In this document: positions 44,184 to 56,640 of the stretch, piece after piece
Numbering within the stretch: position 1 is the stretch's first letter
Layout of the letters: the number at the start of each line of letters is the position of its first letter
Source: Bactericera cockerelli
Lineage: Eukaryota > Arthropoda > Insecta > Hemiptera > Triozidae
Assembly: GCA_024516035.1 (NCBI GenBank)
Contig: CM044962.1
Location: 4,756,631 to 4,820,630, forward strand
Length of the DNA stretch: 64,000 bases
Direction of reading: 5' to 3'
Translations under genes and position numbers: made by a program
Notes under the pieces: model-generated
What the model was told of the DNA's origin: nothing
Seen by the model: only the letters and a program-made list of their open reading frames with translations
Database searches by the model: none

Positions 44184-44435
44184 AGCCAGCGTCGCCATCG
44201 ATGGCACGTTGAATACACCTGTTCTCATTCAGTCACTCAAGTTAAGTAACGTCCCGCGAGGCTAAGGATCGGATGGGTGATCATTCATATTCGAACGCTC
44301 GTGATGCTATTTACGGTCCCACTCAGGCTGGGTGAGGTTAATTTGGGTAGCTGGATTGTGAGTTTCCAGCAGATGGAGGGTACAATCCCTGTCGTGATAA
44401 TATGTGACATTGCAGTTGAAATCGACGTTAAAAAC
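44184..44435 (+). repeat. 5S-rRNA-derived SINE, best copy
   Basis: The head follows 5S rRNA almost throughout: GCCAGCGTCGCCATCGATGG, CACGTTGAATACACCTGTTCTC, CAAGTTAAGTAACGTC (box A) and GATCGGATGGGTGAT (box C). A non-5S body follows (CGCTCGTGATGCTATTTACGG, CTCAGGCTGGGTGAGGTTAAT) and then GACGTTAAAAACCAAAATTAAAAAAAAG. A 5S head joined to such a body and tail is the plan of SINE3-type elements. Confidence 0.9.
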
Positions 44436-44439
44436 CAAA

Positions 44440-45635
44440 ATTAAAAAAAAGAAAAATATTGTTTTCAATCGTGATATCTAATATTATTTTAATACACATT
44501 TTTTTTTTAATATTTACATTAAATTATTACAGTTAAAGTCCATTGAAGCGTGTAATTAAACTTTATGTAAATTTTCAAAATTAAACATTTTTTTTTTTTT
44601 AATTTTACGTGTCCATTTATACAAAACGCGATTTTATATGTTAAAAAAAAACTTATGAATAGCTTAAAATTTATCTTAAACTCTAAATTTTAGCAAATTA
44701 GACCTACCTAGATTTTAGTAAGTTAATGCTTGAAATGCTTGTTCCCCATGGATTGAATCCTTTGCATGTTAGAATGGTTAGAATGTTAGAATGGTTTCTC
44801 TTGAGTTTAATTTTGTTTTTTTTTTATTATTATTAATTAACGTGCTTTAACATCAGTGGTCATTCGCACCGTAGGTTTAATTTAACTTTTTCGATATTGT
44901 TAATTAAAGAAAAGTGTATTAAAAGAAATCGGCGTATTTTTTTAAATACAAAAACGAAAGCAATGCATCAAATATCCACCTGTACACAAAATATGTTCGG
45001 AAAAAAAATAATAATTTTTCATTGTCTACATAACACTGTCTTCTCTTAGGAACAATTTTTTTTCGCAAAAAAGTGATGCAGTAAAAAAAACCTAATACTT
45101 CCGATTTCTAATATTAGACGTTTATCGGAAGTAAAAAACATAATAATAATAAAACTTTAGCAGAACCCGAAAAAGCGAAAAGCACAGAAGTAATGTTAAC
45201 AAAGACAGAGCAACCCCCACAAGAGCTTCAACATTCTACACAGAAGTCGAACAGAGTACATTTTTGTATTGTTATAAAAAAAATTGAGCTGTGTTTGTGA
45301 GAGTATTTTCAAATAAAATTGTTTTTATATTTATGCTAAGTACTTTGTAACGGTGAATGTAAGCTAGTGCAAGGAAAAATGAAGATAATACTTATTACTT
45401 TCAAATTTACAAGGGTATTTGATAAAAAGTGTCGGTATAAACAGAAAAGTGAGAAGTTGTACAAGATGTATAGAAATATCAGAAAATTATTTTTACATTT
45501 ACGATCCCTTGAGTTCTCTTTTTTAAAAAATGTCTGTAAGATTTGATGGTTATGCTGTTTTGAATGTCAACCTGTCAACGACTGGCAACTTCAGTTGCAA
45601 TTAATATTAAAAAAAAGATTAGTGTTTCACAGCCT
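44440..45635. other. Intron, no gene seen
   Basis: AT-rich with many poly(A) and poly(T) runs. 44830-44890 contains AACGTGCTTTAACATCAGTGGTCATTCGCACC, similar to 8045-8075 inverted. Confidence 0.55.
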
Positions 45636-45639
45636 TTTT

Positions 45640-45912
45640 TATTTTGTAGACATGAAACAGGAGCTACTGTAGACGCTTGTGGTCTGTGTTGTAGCCTGCC
45701 CAGTGCCCATCCCGTAGTATGCCTACCCTCTGATGGGCGAGAAGTGAAACAATACTTCCCAATTAGGTGCTTGGTATCACGAGTCCACCTATCTCTTACG
45801 AACTACTGTAACCAAATTAAGAATACAATTTTTTTGTCGGCACGGGGGATCGAACCCGGGACCTTCCGCATGGCAAGCGAGTGCTTGACGACTGAGCTAA
45901 TTGCATGCTCAG
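45640..45912 (-). repeat. SINE E copy (tRNA-headed)
   Basis: On the minus strand TGCAATTAGCTCAGTCGTCAAGC is the head and CCCGGGTTCGATCCCCC the T arm. The body runs to CTACAACACAGACCACAAGCG and CTACAGTAGCTCCTGTTTCATG. Confidence 0.88.
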
Positions 45913-46319
45913 TTTATTTATAATTTGTTTTGTTCATATAAATTATAGTTTGTTTCTCTGTATTCAGTTTCGTCGAGGTTAATGTTGGTGGCTGATTTGC
46001 GACTCTTCGGCGAAGTGAGGGCGAAAGTCCCAATATATGTATATGACCCTCCATGACAGACACAAGAGCAGATAGACAAAAAAAAAAAAAAAATACATCA
46101 AAGATAAAGAAAAAATAAAATGGATGTACTAAAAAATAAAAGAAATCATTCCACAACATTGAAGCACGACTTTGAGAAATGGGTGTTACCCCCTTCGAGC
46201 GGCCCCTACCCGCCACTGGGGGGCACCCCGGGGACACACAAATGACTGACGCCCCACCGGCATCACAAGATTATGATGGTGTTAAATTAGAGTCTCCTCC
46301 CATTCCTATGTTTCTCTGC

Positions 46320-47160
46320 TTTTCCTCTGTCTCCACCAATGATCGGTGGAGTCAGAGTGGAAGAATGAGGAGGAGTAATTTAAAAAAAATGGAGAGAGAA
46401 AAAGAATGACAAAGAGAAAAGGAGATCGAAGAAAGGGAGAAGGAAAAGTAGAAGAAAGAAAGGGAGAAGGAAGAAAGAGAGAAGAAAAGAATGGAGAGTC
46501 AGAAAGAATAAAGGGATGATTTAATCATGGAGAGGGAGAAGGAAGAAAAGGAAAAGGATTAGAGGGAGGCGGAAGAAATAAAGAGGGAGAAGGAAGAAAT
46601 GAAGAGGGAAAAAGAAAAAAGGCAGAAGGAGGAAAGCAGAAGAAAGAAAGGGAGAAGCAGAAAAAATAGAGGGTTGTTAATCAGGAGGAAGGCTTTAAAA
46701 GTAGGAGACACAGAAAGAAGAAATAAAAAGTAGAAATAAGAAAGGGACAGTGTTAAGGAAGACTAAGAAATTAAGAAGGAGGAGAAGCAGAAGTAAGAAA
46801 GAAATAAGGAAAAAGAAAAGAAGGAGAAGGTTAAGGAGGAGGAAGAGATGGAGAAGAAAGAGAAGCAGAAGTAAGAGAGAAGGAAGTAGAAAGAAAAATA
46901 AAAGAAGGAGAAGGCGAAGGAAGGGAAAAAAGAAAGAAGGAGAAGAAAGAAAGGAAAAGGAAGAGAGTTAAGAAGGTGGAAGAAGTGGAGAAGAAGGAGA
47001 AGCAGAAGGAAGAAAGAAAGATGAAGAAAAAAAAAAGGAAAGGAAAGCGAAGGCGAAGGAAGAAAGGGAGAGGGTTAAGGAGGAGGAAGAGATGGAGAAG
47101 GAAAGGAAGCGGAACAGGATGGAGACGCAGAAAGAGAAAGAAAAAGAGATAGACAAAGAG
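46320..47160. repeat. GA/GAA-rich tract
   Basis: Purine-rich plus strand made of AAGGAGAAGAAAGA-like words. The Lys/Arg-rich plus frames and Ser/Phe-rich minus frames are artefacts. Confidence 0.92.
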
Positions 47161-47449
47161 ATTAATTTTCTAGTTTGCCAATTCCTTTTCAACAACAATA
47201 ATTGTGGGAAAAGTGAAAATTATGCACGACAGATTAGAAACCATTTTGCAAAGAGCTAAATTAATCAACTTTCACTTTGAGAAATTTTGAGAGCTCTTTT
47301 CGCAAATTTCTCTTTCAATTTTGCATATTGAGTGAGTTTAAAGTCGACGCCTCTCAAGGAAAGCTGAGGGACTAAGTTTCCTAATACATAGTTGAGGTCT
47401 TCTTTAAGTTTGATAATAGTTTCAATAATTCTGACACTTTGGAGGGGAG

Positions 47450-49033
47450 AGGGAGATATCCGTCCGTCTGCTCTGTTTCTCTTTCATGGTATACGGGGAG
47501 GAAGGAAGGGAGTGGGTTAGAGAGGGAGGGAGAGTGATAGAGAGGAAGTAAGAGTGATAGAGAGACAGGGAGAGTGATAGATAGGGAGTAAGAGTGATAG
47601 AGAGAATATAGAGAAAAAGAGGTATAAGAGAATAATAATAATAAGTATCTTTATTTGTTTTCATATACATTTGAATTCCCATTACATCTCCAGGAGATAT
47701 ATGTAGAGAGAAGAAGGTAAATATATGAATAGATATAGTAAGGGGTGGATAATGGATAATGACAGGGCTCTTGGCTCTTGTGCCTTATCATAAGAGGGTA
47801 ACATAAGAGGAAGAGATAGCAGAAAGGAGGAGTGAGAGAAAAGAGGAAGAGGAAGGAAAAGGAGGCGGAGGAGGACTTTGCTCCAAACTTTCTTACGATT
47901 AGTTTTCGGAAGGAAGTTTCATAATTGAGTCACCGAGTCAATGAAAGGGAGAGGGAGACAAAAATAGAGAGGTAAAGAGAAGGAGGAAGGGAAAAGAAAA
48001 TGTGGGGGAGTGACTCATAAGGGGGTGTGGAGAGAAAGATACAGAGAGAAAGAGAAAAGGAAGAGGAGAGAGACCAAGAGAAAAGAGAGAAAAGGAAGAG
48101 GAGAGAGACCAAGAGAAAAGAGAGAAAAGGAAGAGGAGAGAGACCAAGAGAAAAGAGAGAAAAGGAAGAGGAGAGAGAAAAAGAGAAAAAAGGAAGAGGA
48201 GAGAGACCAAGAGAAAAGAGAGAAAAGAAAGAGGAGAGAGACCAAGAGAAAAGAGAGAAAAGAAAGAGGAGAGAAAGCAGGAGAAAAAGAAGAGGAGAGA
48301 GAAAAAGAGAAAAAAGGAAGAGGAGAGAGAGTAAGAGAAAAGAGAGAGGAAAAGAGCAAGAGAAAAGAGAGAAAAGGAAGAGTAAGAGAGAAAGAGAAAA
48401 AGAAAGAAGAGGAATAGGAGAGAGAGAAAGAGGAGAGAAAAGGAAGAAGAGAGAGAGGGAGAGACCCATGAGAGGGTGTAGAGAGAGGAGGAGGAATGGA
48501 GACGTCCTCTAGTAGATTGAAAGACCTTCCATATCTATAGAAACGCAGAGGCGGCAGAGGAAGAGAGAGTAAAAGAAAAGAGGAGAGAAAGAAGGAGGAA
48601 GAGAGAGTGAGTGAGATAGGAGGAAGGAAAGTAGGATATAAAGGATAGTTAGAGAGAATGAAGGGGAAGAGAGAGAAAATTAGAGAAATTGAGAGATAGA
48701 TTTTATCTTCCATGATTATGAGAATAGGGTGGGAGACAGTGTTTCCTTTTCTTTCTCTCTCAATTATTGTCCCTTTATTTAGTATTCTCCCACTCTCTCT
48801 CTCTCTCTCTCTCTCTTTCTACCTTTCTTTCTTTATTTATCTCTCTCCCTTCTTTTTCCTTATTTATCTCTCTTTCTCTCCCCCTCTTACTCTCTCTCTC
48901 TCTCTCTTTATTTCTTTCTTCCTTTATTTATCTCTCTTTTTCTCTCACTCTTTCTCCCCCTCTCACTCTCTCTCTCTCTCTTTCTTTCTTTATTTATCTC
49001 TCTTTCTCCCTCTCTTTTCTTTTTCTTTATTTA

Positions 49034-49066
<33 letters not shown>

Positions 49067-49405
49067 ATCTCTTTCTCTCCCCCTCTACCTTCATCCCCCA
49101 CCCTCTTTCTTCTTTTTCTTTCTTTATTTATCTCTCTCTAACTTCTTCCTTCTCTCTCTCTCTATCTCTCAATCATTGTCCCTGTAATAGCGTTCTCCCC
49201 TTTCTCTATACTTTTCAATCTCTCTTTTTTTTTCTCTCTCAATCGGTGACCCTTTCTTTAATGGTATCTTTCTCTGTCTGCCCTGTCTCTATCCCTCTGC
49301 CATCCTTCTCTCTCTCTCTCTCTCTTTCATTAAGGGTTCTCCTTCTTCCTTGCTCTCTCTCTCTTTCTGTCTCTCTCACTCTCTCACCTCTCTCTCTCTA
49401 TATAT
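47450..49405. repeat. GA tract switching to CT tract (2 kb)
   Basis: 47450-48700 is purine-rich, including a 30-bp repeat at 48050-48290 (GAGAAAAGGAAGAGGAGAGAGACC). 48740-49405 is pyrimidine-rich with TTTATTTATCTCTCTTTCTC blocks. The polarity switch is at about 48715-48740. Confidence 0.92.
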
Positions 49406-49423
49406 ATATTTGACTCAGGTAGT

Positions 49424-49690
49424 CACTGTGGCAGAGTGAGTTAGGGCGCTAGGCATTGCACACATGGTGACCTGGGTTCGATCCCCGGCGGGGCAGGATT
49501 TTTTCTGCACTGTACTTGGATGTTCGGGTCCACTCATACCTCGTGAGGAAAAATGAGTAGCTGCTCTAATGTGAGCAGCGACCAGTGGCAGAATCATAGG
49601 CAAAAAAAATAATACAAGATATTGTAAATTAAAGTGGTAAAGTCCTATGATTCTGCGCTACCCACTAAAATTGTGACATAATAACACAAA
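49424..49690 (+). repeat. SINE D copy
   Basis: CACTGTGGCAGAGTGAGTTAGGGCGC, TGGGTTCGATCCCCGGCGG and TACTTGGATGTTCGGGTCCAC, then CTCGTGAGGAAAAATGAGTAGCTGC. Parts of the 3' body recur at 50045-50115 and 50320-50370. Confidence 0.88.
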
Positions 49691-50423
49691 GAAAAAACAT
49701 TATATATATATTTGACTCAGGATTTTCCCTCTTCCTTGCTCTCTCACACCTCTGTCTCTCTTTGACTCAGGATTTTCCTTCTCCCTTGCTCTCTCTCTTC
49801 CTCTATCTCTGTTTCTCTCACTCTCACACCTCTGTTTCTCTCTTTGATTGAGGGTTCTCCTTCTCCCTCAACCCTCAATGAGTAGGAAATGAGGCTTATG
49901 AAACTCGAGAAGTCTTTGTGTTGTTCCTAACTAATGATGAGAGGCTCCGGGCACATAGCCGCCGCCCCCGGGGGGGGGGGGGGGTGTATAATTTGATACG
50001 TTCCAGATACATAAAATCATGGAGATAATTTCAGGGGCCTGTTCCACTCTCATACCTCGTGAGGAAAAATGAGTAGCTGCTTTATTGTGAGCAGACCAGT
50101 GCCAGAAATCAGGAGAAAAACGAGATATGAAACTTCAAATAGATATATTAGCAACTTCTCACAATTACATTTGAATGTAGTAAATGGCATCCATTTTTTC
50201 TTACTGCTGCCATTATACTTGCAGCATTACCACGCTGTATGATGAGGCTTATTCTTTGTATTAGGTATGTTTTGGCCCTCATATCACCGGTTTTCTCAAT
50301 CAATTTCCTTCCAATTTCATCTGCGCTACCCACTAAAATTATGACACAGTAACACAATGAAATAACATTTTTATAATATCACTCTAAGTAGGAGGCCACA
50401 GGATCCTGGCCTATACCCTAGAC

Positions 50424-50521
50424 CAGGGGTCGGCAATTAAATCCTGTGCGGGTCCGGATGAACATGAAAAAAATCTCCACTGTTCGGATTCGGACCGCGG
50501 TCCGCTAATTGCCGACCGGGG
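50424..50521. mobile_element. hAT MITE, 98 bp
   Basis: The ends CAGGGGTCGGCAATTA and TAATTGCCGACCGGGG are inverses with one mismatch, flanked by a perfect 8-bp duplication CCCTAGAC (50416-50423 and 50522-50529). It has no coding capacity. Both TIR and duplication are typical of hAT. Confidence 0.93.
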
Positions 50522-51049
50522 CCCTAGACCCTCGACCACAGACCCTGGTACCTTCAGTTTGATAAAGACGATTTTCGGGACTCCGTTGTGGCCGCTTACA
50601 TTTAATAACATGGTTAGATTATTTTACTGGGTACTGGCTCTTCCCTAGGGTCCACTGTCTATGGTCTAGGCTAGGGTATACACAAAGGATACCTGGACCC
50701 TAGGGTAGTCCACGCAAACCATGTTATTGAAAGTAAGCGACATTAACTTGTCTATATCTTGGTGTAAAAAAAACCAATGTTATAATTATTTATTTTAAAA
50801 TTTCAACAGATTTTAAAACTAGTTAGGATATTGTTATGTAATTTATGCGCAATAAAAATAAATATCATTATTATTATTATTAAGAAGGTCAGTTCGCAAC
50901 ATCTTATTTATTTATTAAAAGAGGAATTAGAGTGGAACGGGCCCCAGATACATAAAGTGATGTGCATAATGAAATGAGAGCCGAGGTATAACAGTGTCGC
51001 GAAGTTTGTAATGAAGAGAGGGAGAGAGGGAGAGAGGGAGAGAGGGAGA

Positions 51050-51295
51050 AGTGATAGAGAGAATAGCTCAGTGGTAAAGCACTCGCCTGTTATGCCGGGT
51101 TCGAACCCTCGCGCCGACAAAAAATTCAAAATTTGGTTACAGTTGTTTGTAGGGATATAACCCAGCACCTAAATGGTAAGTATTGTGTCACTTCTCGCCC
51201 ATCAGAGGAGAGGAGTAGTATGCAGGCTACAACACAGACCACAAGCGTCTACAGTAGCTCCTCTTTCATGGCTACGAAATAAAAAAGGCTGTGAA
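51050..51295 (+). repeat. SINE E copy
   Basis: GAATAGCTCAGTGGTAAAGCACTCGCCTG is a clean A box half and CCGGGTTCGAACCC the B box. The body has CACTTCTCGCCCATCAGAGG and GTCTACAGTAGCTCCTC, and the end is AAAAAGGCTGTGAAACACTC. Confidence 0.88.
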
Positions 51296-51414
51296 ACACT
51301 CAAGAGAAAGAGATGATTTGCAATACAATACAATACTCTGTTTATCCTGCAAGAATGAGACTAAAGAGACCCTTTACTCTCACAGTCTAAACAAAGTCTC
51401 ATTTATTTGCGTTG

Positions 51415-51628
51415 TAGAGAGAAATAAAGGCTAGAGGAAATAAATGAGAGAGAGAAAAATATAGAGAGAGATAGAGAGAGGGATAAAGAGGGAGGGAGGG
51501 AGAGAGAGAGAAAAAAAAATAAAGAAAGAAAGAAAGAGAGAGAGAAAAAAAAATTAAAGAGAGAAAGAAAGAGAGAGAGAGAGAGAAAGAGAAAGAAAAA
51601 GAGAAATTTAAAGAGAAAGAGAAAAAGA

Positions 51629-51676
<48 letters not shown>

Positions 51677-51735
51677 GAAAGAAAAAGAGAGAGAAAGAGA
51701 ACAAAGGTTACAAATAAAAGACATAGAGAGAGAGA
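51415..51735. repeat. (GA)n tract
   Basis: GAGAGAGAGAGAAAGA runs, without gene content. Confidence 0.92.
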
Positions 51736-52009
51736 TTTTATCTTCCATGGTTAGCACAAAAGGGTGACAGAAAGAAAATTTCCCTTTCTCCCACTCTCGA
51801 GCTTTCTCCCCTCAATTAGCCCCCCGCCACCGCCCCTCCCCTAGCCCGGCCCCCCGCCCCGCCCCCCTCCTCCCTCTCCACTGAGAGATAAAGGGGGCTA
51901 ATCAGAAAGACAATACCGTAGAAAATGAAGCTCTATTTATAGCTAACCCAATATCGCCACTCAGGCGCCGCGCCGCAGAAGTTTTTCTCTCATCTCTCTG
52001 CGGTCGTCT

Positions 52010-52320
52010 GCCTCCGTGGCGTAACGGTTGTGACCACTGACTGTGGTCCAGAGATCCTGAGTTCGATTCCCGGGTTGGGAGTTTTTTTTTACATAACAGG
52101 GTTGGTGTTAGAAAGGGCGTCCGGTCGAAAAATTCCGAAGTCATCATCGTAGGGTGACGTCATCGTGAACGATGGTAGCCAGACAGTGAAGGAATGACTC
52201 AGCACTTCTACCACTGTCTGTACAAGGAGGCTAATAATTGACAAGGGCCCCCAGAACCAAGTCAATGCTGGTCTACTCACTGTTTATAGTACCCCAGTCA
52301 GACGGGGTTCCGAAGTAGGT
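52010..52320. repeat. tRNA-like SINE head fused to inverted SINE G
   Basis: 52013-52080 on the plus strand has CCTCCGTGGCGTAACGGTTG (A box) and TGAGTTCGATTCCCGG (B box) followed by poly(T). 52140-52310 is SINE G in inverted orientation, starting GGTGACGTCATCGTGAACGATGG. GC-rich sequence (51830-51880) precedes it. Confidence 0.7.
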
Positions 52321-52394
52321 GTGCCAAAAACATACGTTGACTTCGGTTTGGTCAACAACCAAATCTTAATTTTGAGGATTTTTTTTTTCTCTAG

Positions 52395-52622
52395 ATGAGT
52401 GATTCACAACTCTTTTTATTTTGTAGCTATGAAACAGCAGCTACTGTAGACGCTTGTGGTCTGTGTTGTAGTATGGCTCCCTCTGATGGGCGGGAAGTGA
52501 CACAATTCATCCCATTTAGATGCTGGTCAACACGAGCAACATGCGCTCCGGGGATTGAACCCGGGACCTTCTGCATGGCAAGCGAATAGTTTACCCCTGA
52601 CATAATCCTGCGCTCAGTAGCT
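52395..52622 (-). repeat. SINE E copy
   Basis: Inverted: TATGAAACAGCAGCTACTGTAGACGC, CCCTCTGATGGGCGGGAAGTG and GGGATTGAACCCGGGACCTTCTGC. The A box half is decayed. Confidence 0.85.
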
Positions 52623-52679
52623 ATTATATTTTCATATTTTGTGTCAATCACAAAGGTGATATCAGAATTACTGAATTCA

Positions 52680-52729
52680 CCTGACAAACAGAGAGGGAGG
52701 GAGAGAGAGACAAAGAGAGAGGGAGAGAA

Positions 52730-52760
<31 letters not shown>

Positions 52761-52895
52761 GTGAGAAAGAGAGAGAGGGAAAGAGAGAGAGAGAGAGTGA
52801 GAAAGAGAGAGAGAGGGAAAGAGAGAGAGAGGGAAAGAGAGAGAGAGAGAAAGAGAGAGAAAGAGAGACAAAGAGAGAAAAGGAGAGAGACAAAT

Positions 52896-52927
<32 letters not shown>

Positions 52928-53012
52928 CGACAAAGAGAGAGGGAAAGAAAGAGAGAGAGAAAGAAAGAGAGAGAGAGAGAGACAAAGAGAGAGAGGGAGA
53001 CAAAGAGAGAGG

Positions 53013-53072
<60 letters not shown>

Positions 53073-53110
53073 GACAAAGAGAGAGGGAAGGAAGGTATAC
53101 AGAAGATAAC
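52680..53110. repeat. (GA)n tract
   Basis: GAGAGAGAGAGAAAGAGAGA with occasional CAAA. Frames on both strands (Arg/Glu or Ser/Leu) are artefacts. Confidence 0.93.
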
Positions 53111-53503
53111 AATAAAGTGTATTACAAGATAGCAATGGGATTGTGAGCTCAAAGGAAAGATATTAAAATATGTTTTTTATATTATAGCTATTTACAAAAA
53201 AAGAAAAATATTGTGTATTTCTACAAAGTAGAATACCAGAGGAAAAGAAAAAATAATATGATAAAGTAAAAGAGGAGGGAAACAGTATGACTGATGAAAA
53301 TACAATGAGAGAATAGGAGAGAGAGAGAGTGTGTATGAGTAAACATCTATCATCTACATACATAATGTTAAGTCAGTTAGTTAATCAGTTAGAATTCAAA
53401 TCTCAATATCATCCCTCCAAAAAATTGTATAGGTATGAAAGAACCTAAGATTACTTACATGTAAGAGTACCAATGTATTTCACTTTTTTCTAGGCAATAT
53501 CGA

Positions 53504-53665
53504 CCTTGGTAGCTCGGTGGATAAGCCGGCAGAGTCCTAACCTGAAGGTCGCAAGCTCGAATACCAAGTTATGCGATAATTTAAGCTTCAAGCGAGATTT
53601 ATAATTTAAGCGAAATTGTGATGAAACTGATGAACTTACACATGACATGACAATCCAGAGCACAT
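53504..53665 (+). repeat. SINE C copy
   Basis: GACCTTGGTAGCTCGGTGGATAAGCCGGC (A box) and CGCAAGCTCGAATACC (decayed B box), with GTGATGAAACTGATGAACTTAC in the body. Confidence 0.78.
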
Positions 53666-54024
53666 GAAACATATCTTTCTTTACGGCCAATAACGTCCGG
53701 ACATGGATTTTTTTTTATATCTTTAGTTGGAACAGCTGTTGTCAATAGTGTAAAACACACGTGTATGCTATTAAGCCTTCAATAGTGCCTTTGGTGCTAT
53801 AAAATTTCAGATTTAATAACACCTTCACAGATTTATTTACTAGTACCTATCTGTCAAGTATTGTCGTTATTGGCTTTCGTAATCCGACCGTTAGTAGCTT
53901 GACCGTTTTCTCTTATCCTGAACGTTGTACATCAGCATGTACAACGAGCTTCGGTTGTGAGAAGCGGTGGTTCGAACCCCAAGAAAGTCAAAAAAATTAG
54001 TCAAGCGGGTTCAGTCAATTGAGA

Positions 54025-54225
54025 TATCACTCTGATGGTTACTCTCCATTCGCTGGAAGAACACAAACCAGCTACTCAAATTACCCTTAGCCAGCCTGAG
54101 TGGGGCTGGAAATAGTCAGCAGCACAAAGGTTCGAATTGGAATGGTCACCCATCCAAGACCTAGCCTCACTAGACGTTGCTTAACTTTAGTGACAACATG
54201 AAAATGCTTCTTCGTCGATGGCAAC
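54025..54225 (-). repeat. 5S-SINE copy
   Basis: ACTCTCCATTCGCTGGAAG, ACCCTTAGCCAGCCTGAGTGGGGC and GGTCACCCATCCAAGACCTAGCC, then CGTTGCTTAACTTTAGTGAC, give box C to box A in inverted orientation. Confidence 0.87.
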
Positions 54226-54544
54226 GCTGCGCTTGCTCAAATAATTATATTATGTAATTGAGGGTTCGGTGGAAGAGAAAGGCTTTACCCTCGTCTCTTG
54301 GTTCACTAACTTTTCTACTGTCAATTATATTTCATATCCTGTGTTCCAATATTTTGAGTAGTTTACCAATAAATTATTACATAATAATAATAAAGTATAT
54401 AATTCTATAAAAAAACAATAATATAAAAAAAACAATAAGTTTTCATTACTTAAAGTGACATCATCTTTCTCTTGGGACGGGGCCAAATGCATGTAGAATA
54501 TTCATATCCAGTCAGGACATGTGGATGTGGAGTATCATCATGAC

Positions 54545-54585
54545 ATCTCCCTTTATTCCTTCTCCTTCTCTCTCTCTCCTTCTCT

Positions 54586-54643
<58 letters not shown>

Positions 54644-55240
54644 CTTCCTTCTCTTTTCGTCCTCTCTCTTTTCCATTATAAGTTAGCTCTTAGCTTAGGG
54701 GGATTATATGATCTAAAAAAACCAATAAGACAATTTATAATATTATCAAATCAAATCAAAAATCTCACTATCTCTCTTTCTTTTTCTCTCCTTCCCTTCC
54801 TTCTACTTTTTCTCTCTCTCTCTCCCTTCCTTCTTCTCTCCATCCTTTTCTTTTTCTCTTCTTATTCTCTCTCTCTCTTCTTTTTCTCTTTCTTTTACTT
54901 TTCTCTCTCTCTCTTCCTTTTCTCTTTCTCTTCTTTTTCTCTCTCTCTTCCTTTTTCTTTCTCTCCTTTCTCTCTATCTCTTCTTTTCTCCATCTTTCTC
55001 TCTTTCTTGTTCTCTCCCCTCTCTCTCTTCTTTCTTCTCTCTCTCTCTCTCTTATTTTTTCTTCTTCTCTATCTCTCTTCTTTTTTCTTACTCTCCCTCT
55101 TCTTTCCTCTCTCTCTCTCTCTTTTTTCTTCTCTCCATTCTTCTCTCTCTTCCTTCTTATCTCTCTCTTTTTATTTCTTATCTCTCTCTCTTCTATCTTT
55201 TCTCTCCTTTTTTCTTCTTCTCTCTCTCCCCCAGTCTATC
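54545..55240. repeat. CT-rich tract
   Basis: (CT)n with TTCTTT blocks, interrupted by unique sequence at 54665-54765. The 240-codon frame is low complexity. Confidence 0.92.
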
Positions 55241-55429
55241 TAACCTCTACTTTTTGATAGTACCTATTCAAACAACAATATTATTTATTCATGTGAGCGA
55301 TCACTACAAACTTTCGTACAGCACATGTGGAAGGGTTGTACGTACATTAATGGAGATGTTCTCAGCCAACTTTCAGGAAACAGATAGCGGAAGTTAATGG
55401 GGAGTGGGTAGAGGGGAGTAGATAGGGAG

Positions 55430-55580
55430 ATGATATTGGAGGAGAAGGAGGGAGGGAGAGAGAGAGAGAGAGAAGAGAAATAGAGTGAAAGAGAGAAAGA
55501 AAGAGAGAGAGTGTGAAAGAAAGAGAAAGAGAGAGAGTGGGAAAGAAAGAGAGAGAGGGAGAGAGAGAGAGAAAAAAAAA
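55430..55580. repeat. GA-rich tract
   Basis: (GA)n with GAAAGAAAGA blocks, opposite in polarity to the tract ending at 55240. Confidence 0.9.
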
Positions 55581-55904
55581 ATATGGCCTACATTTCATTC
55601 TCATTTTCTTTAAAAAAATGGAAAATTGGATTTTTGAGAAAAAAATTTAAACTATAGTTCTTTACCTAAAAAATTGGAGTTATAGTCCCAATAACGACGA
55701 AATTTTGTATGAAAAAAAAAGGAAAAAAATAAATATATGAATAAGATTATAACTTTCCAAAAAAATATTATTGAACAACTTTTGTTCAGAAATATAATCA
55801 TAACTATGATAAGTACTCGTAATAAATCAAAGCTAACCATTTTTCAACACCTGAGCACAAAATACATTAAGAAAAGAAGAAGCTATCTCTTGTCAGAATT
55901 GTAA

Positions 55905-56080
55905 TAATAAAAACATCGCCTTATTTATACGGCTCATTTATTACTATTGAGTCCCATCATGCCAGCAGTAAATGCCCAAGACGTATTATTATGAGGTCGA
56001 AATCCCAAATGGGAGGAAAACTTGTCATGTCCCGGCGGAGTTTTGAACCCGCGATCTCTGGATTACCAGTCGGTCTCTTA
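55905..56080 (-). repeat. SINE B copy, head decayed
   Basis: CATCGCCTTATTTATACGG, TCCCAAATGGGAGGAAAACTTGTCATG and CCCGGCGGAGTTTTGAACCCGCG in inverted orientation. Confidence 0.8.
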
Positions 56081-56489
56081 TACGACGGTAGTTTCTAACA
56101 GTTTTAACAGCAAAAAATTAATAGAAAAAAAAAAACAGAACCTACGGGTAAAAAAAGACTACGGATACCCTATCCCAAAAATGTCCGTTCTAAGTTATTT
56201 TAGAAAACTTTTTAATGATTGTCGTTCAACCTTAGTCCGACGCAAAACTTTCAATATTAAATTTCAACCTTTCTAATTGTTAGAACGGTGACCAACCGCA
56301 GAAGATTTTTTTATTTGTGAGTTTTGAAATGAGCAGTGGGACATTTTATTTCTAGACCTCGGTGGTTTTTACGGTCGTCAAAGGTTTTTGGGACGATTTT
56401 TTACTATCTGACCTGGTTATTTTCAATGAAACCCATACAATTAGCACTGCGACCTAATTAGATCTATTGTGATCAGTTGATTCTATTTG

Positions 56490-56640
56490 GTTAATTGGTT
56501 TTAACGTCCCGATTTGAGAATTTTGAGCTAGATAGTCAGGACTGGGGTTTCACCCTCCATTCGCTGAGAATCGTACCAGCTATCCACATTCACCTCCCAT
56601 CCAGCTTGAGGAACAGTTGGTTGATGTCTTTTGAAATTTG
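56490..56640 (-). repeat. 5S-SINE body fragment
   Basis: TTTTAACGTCCCGATTTGAG, CTGGGGTTTCACCCTCCATTCGC and TCACCTCCCATCCAGC; no 5S head is left. TTGATTCTATTTGGTT just before it also precedes the fragment at 4770. Confidence 0.65.

Noticed and set aside
44184..44285. 5S rRNA gene
   Set aside because: It diverges from 5S in the middle and lacks the 3' end and T-run terminator. The shared non-5S body shows it is a SINE.
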